DNA of 64,000 nucleotides from Plut-88900 sp965116945 (GTDB taxonomy: Bacteria > Chloroflexota > Dehalococcoidia > Plut-88900), in assembly GCA_965116945.1 (NCBI GenBank), contig OZ220734.1, positions 682,001 to 746,000 of the forward strand, read 5' to 3'. The translations under genes were made by a program, and so were the position numbers. The number at the start of each line of letters is the position of its first letter. Position 1 is the stretch's first letter. Below, one piece after another: positions 63,551-64,000 of this stretch. The notes beneath the pieces were generated by a model. The model had not been told where the DNA came from. It was given only the letters and a program-made list of their open reading frames with translations, and ran no database searches.

Positions 63551-64000
63551 ATGGCAAACATCAAATTAGGCCCCCTTTACAGCCGGATACATGAACTGGT
63601 GGGCATCAAGGAGTTCGCAGATACCACGGTGCAGATGGGCTTCGACGCCATCTGGGTCCCCGACACCCTTATCACCCGCGAGCACGCCCTGGACTGGACC
63701 CCCGTGGTCGGAGCTTTCGCCGAGCACACCAAAGACATCATTCTGGGCACGTGCGTTGTCGTGGTGCCCCTCAGGTACCCGGCTATCCTTGCCAAACAGG
63801 TCGCGACTATCGACTACCTGTCCGGCGGAAGGTTCGTGTTCGGTATCGGCGCAGGCCCGAGGGCCAACCGCAATCTCGAGGCTACGGGTGTCGACCCCCG
63901 GGAACGGGGCGCCCGCACCGACGAAGCCCTCGAGATTATGAAGGGCCTCTGGTCCGACGAGCCCTTCACCCACAAGGGCCGGTTCTACCAGTTTGAGAAC
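63551..64000 (+). CDS. Luciferase-like (LLM class) flavin/F420-dependent oxidoreductase (partial)
   Basis: The first 150 residues of a gene that runs off the right edge. It starts M-A-N-I-K-L-G-P-L-Y-S-R, with Q-M-G-F-D-A-I-W-V-P-D-T near 35, T-C-V-V-V-V-P-L-R-Y-P, and D-Y-L-S-G-G-R-F-V-F-G-I-G-A-G, which are standard for the LLM superfamily and close to F420-dependent members. It is distinct from the member at 31765-32850, which has the E-H-H motif. AAGGAA about ten bases upstream supports the start. Confidence 0.85.
   Translation, partial: MANIKLGPLYSRIHELVGIKEFADTTVQMGFDAIWVPDTLITREHALDWTPVVGAFAEHTKDIILGTCVVVVPLRYPAILAKQVATIDYLSGGRFVFGIGAGPRANRNLEATGVDPRERGARTDEALEIMKGLWSDEPFTHKGRFYQFEN

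Overview
This is a GC-rich bacterial chromosome segment. The gene content suggests Chloroflexota, most likely Dehalococcoidia in the broad sense (SAR202-like lineages). Reasons: the 23S rRNA gene is separated from 16S, and there are many amidohydrolases, luciferase-like flavin enzymes, CaiB-type CoA transferases, MFS/EamA transporters and a proline/threonine-rich lipoprotein. This placement is inference from gene content and layout; no tree was made. There is no phage, transposase or CRISPR array.

Left part (1-20,300): an epimerase fragment, a PT-rich lipoprotein, dnaE (replicative polymerase alpha subunit), a DUF2007 protein, an EamA transporter and an old-yellow-enzyme/dienoyl-CoA-reductase-like enzyme. 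Then comes a minus-strand operon: TlpA thioredoxin, MoxR ATPase, DUF58, a TgpA-like membrane transglutaminase homologue, a small coiled-coil membrane protein and Ogt. The transglutaminase homologue lacks its catalytic cysteine. A 960-base gene-free stretch with a near-consensus promoter follows. After it come an M20 peptidase, a translationally overlapping trio (unknown, SDR, DUF971) and a pair of unrecognised minus-strand proteins.

Centre (20,300-42,200): pheS and pheT, normally adjacent, are separated by five tandem paralogous amidohydrolase-2 genes whose subtypes alternate. Beyond pheT are a luciferase-like monooxygenase, rpiB, a thioredoxin-reductase-like flavoprotein, a PF01979 amidohydrolase, and a minus-strand run of NHL propeller, GIN-domain, PspC and MFS genes plus two tandem MFS paralogues.

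Right part (42,200-64,000): an apparent acyl-CoA catabolic neighbourhood (SDR, frameshifted biotin-carboxylase/BCCP subunit, carboxyltransferase, deaminase-like amidohydrolase, CoA transferase). It ends in a Phd/VapC toxin-antitoxin pair whose toxin is broken. Next are two tandem methyltransferases and a minus-strand rRNA unit holding only 23S and initiator tRNA-Met. That unit has a consensus promoter, a long flanking processing stem and a terminator. The window closes with two EamA transporters carrying unusual hydrophilic inserts, a DUF503 gene, an MrfA-type helicase, an MBL-fold hydrolase, an AcuC-like deacetylase and the start of another luciferase-like enzyme. Several intergenic gaps carry short palindromic repeats of at least two families.
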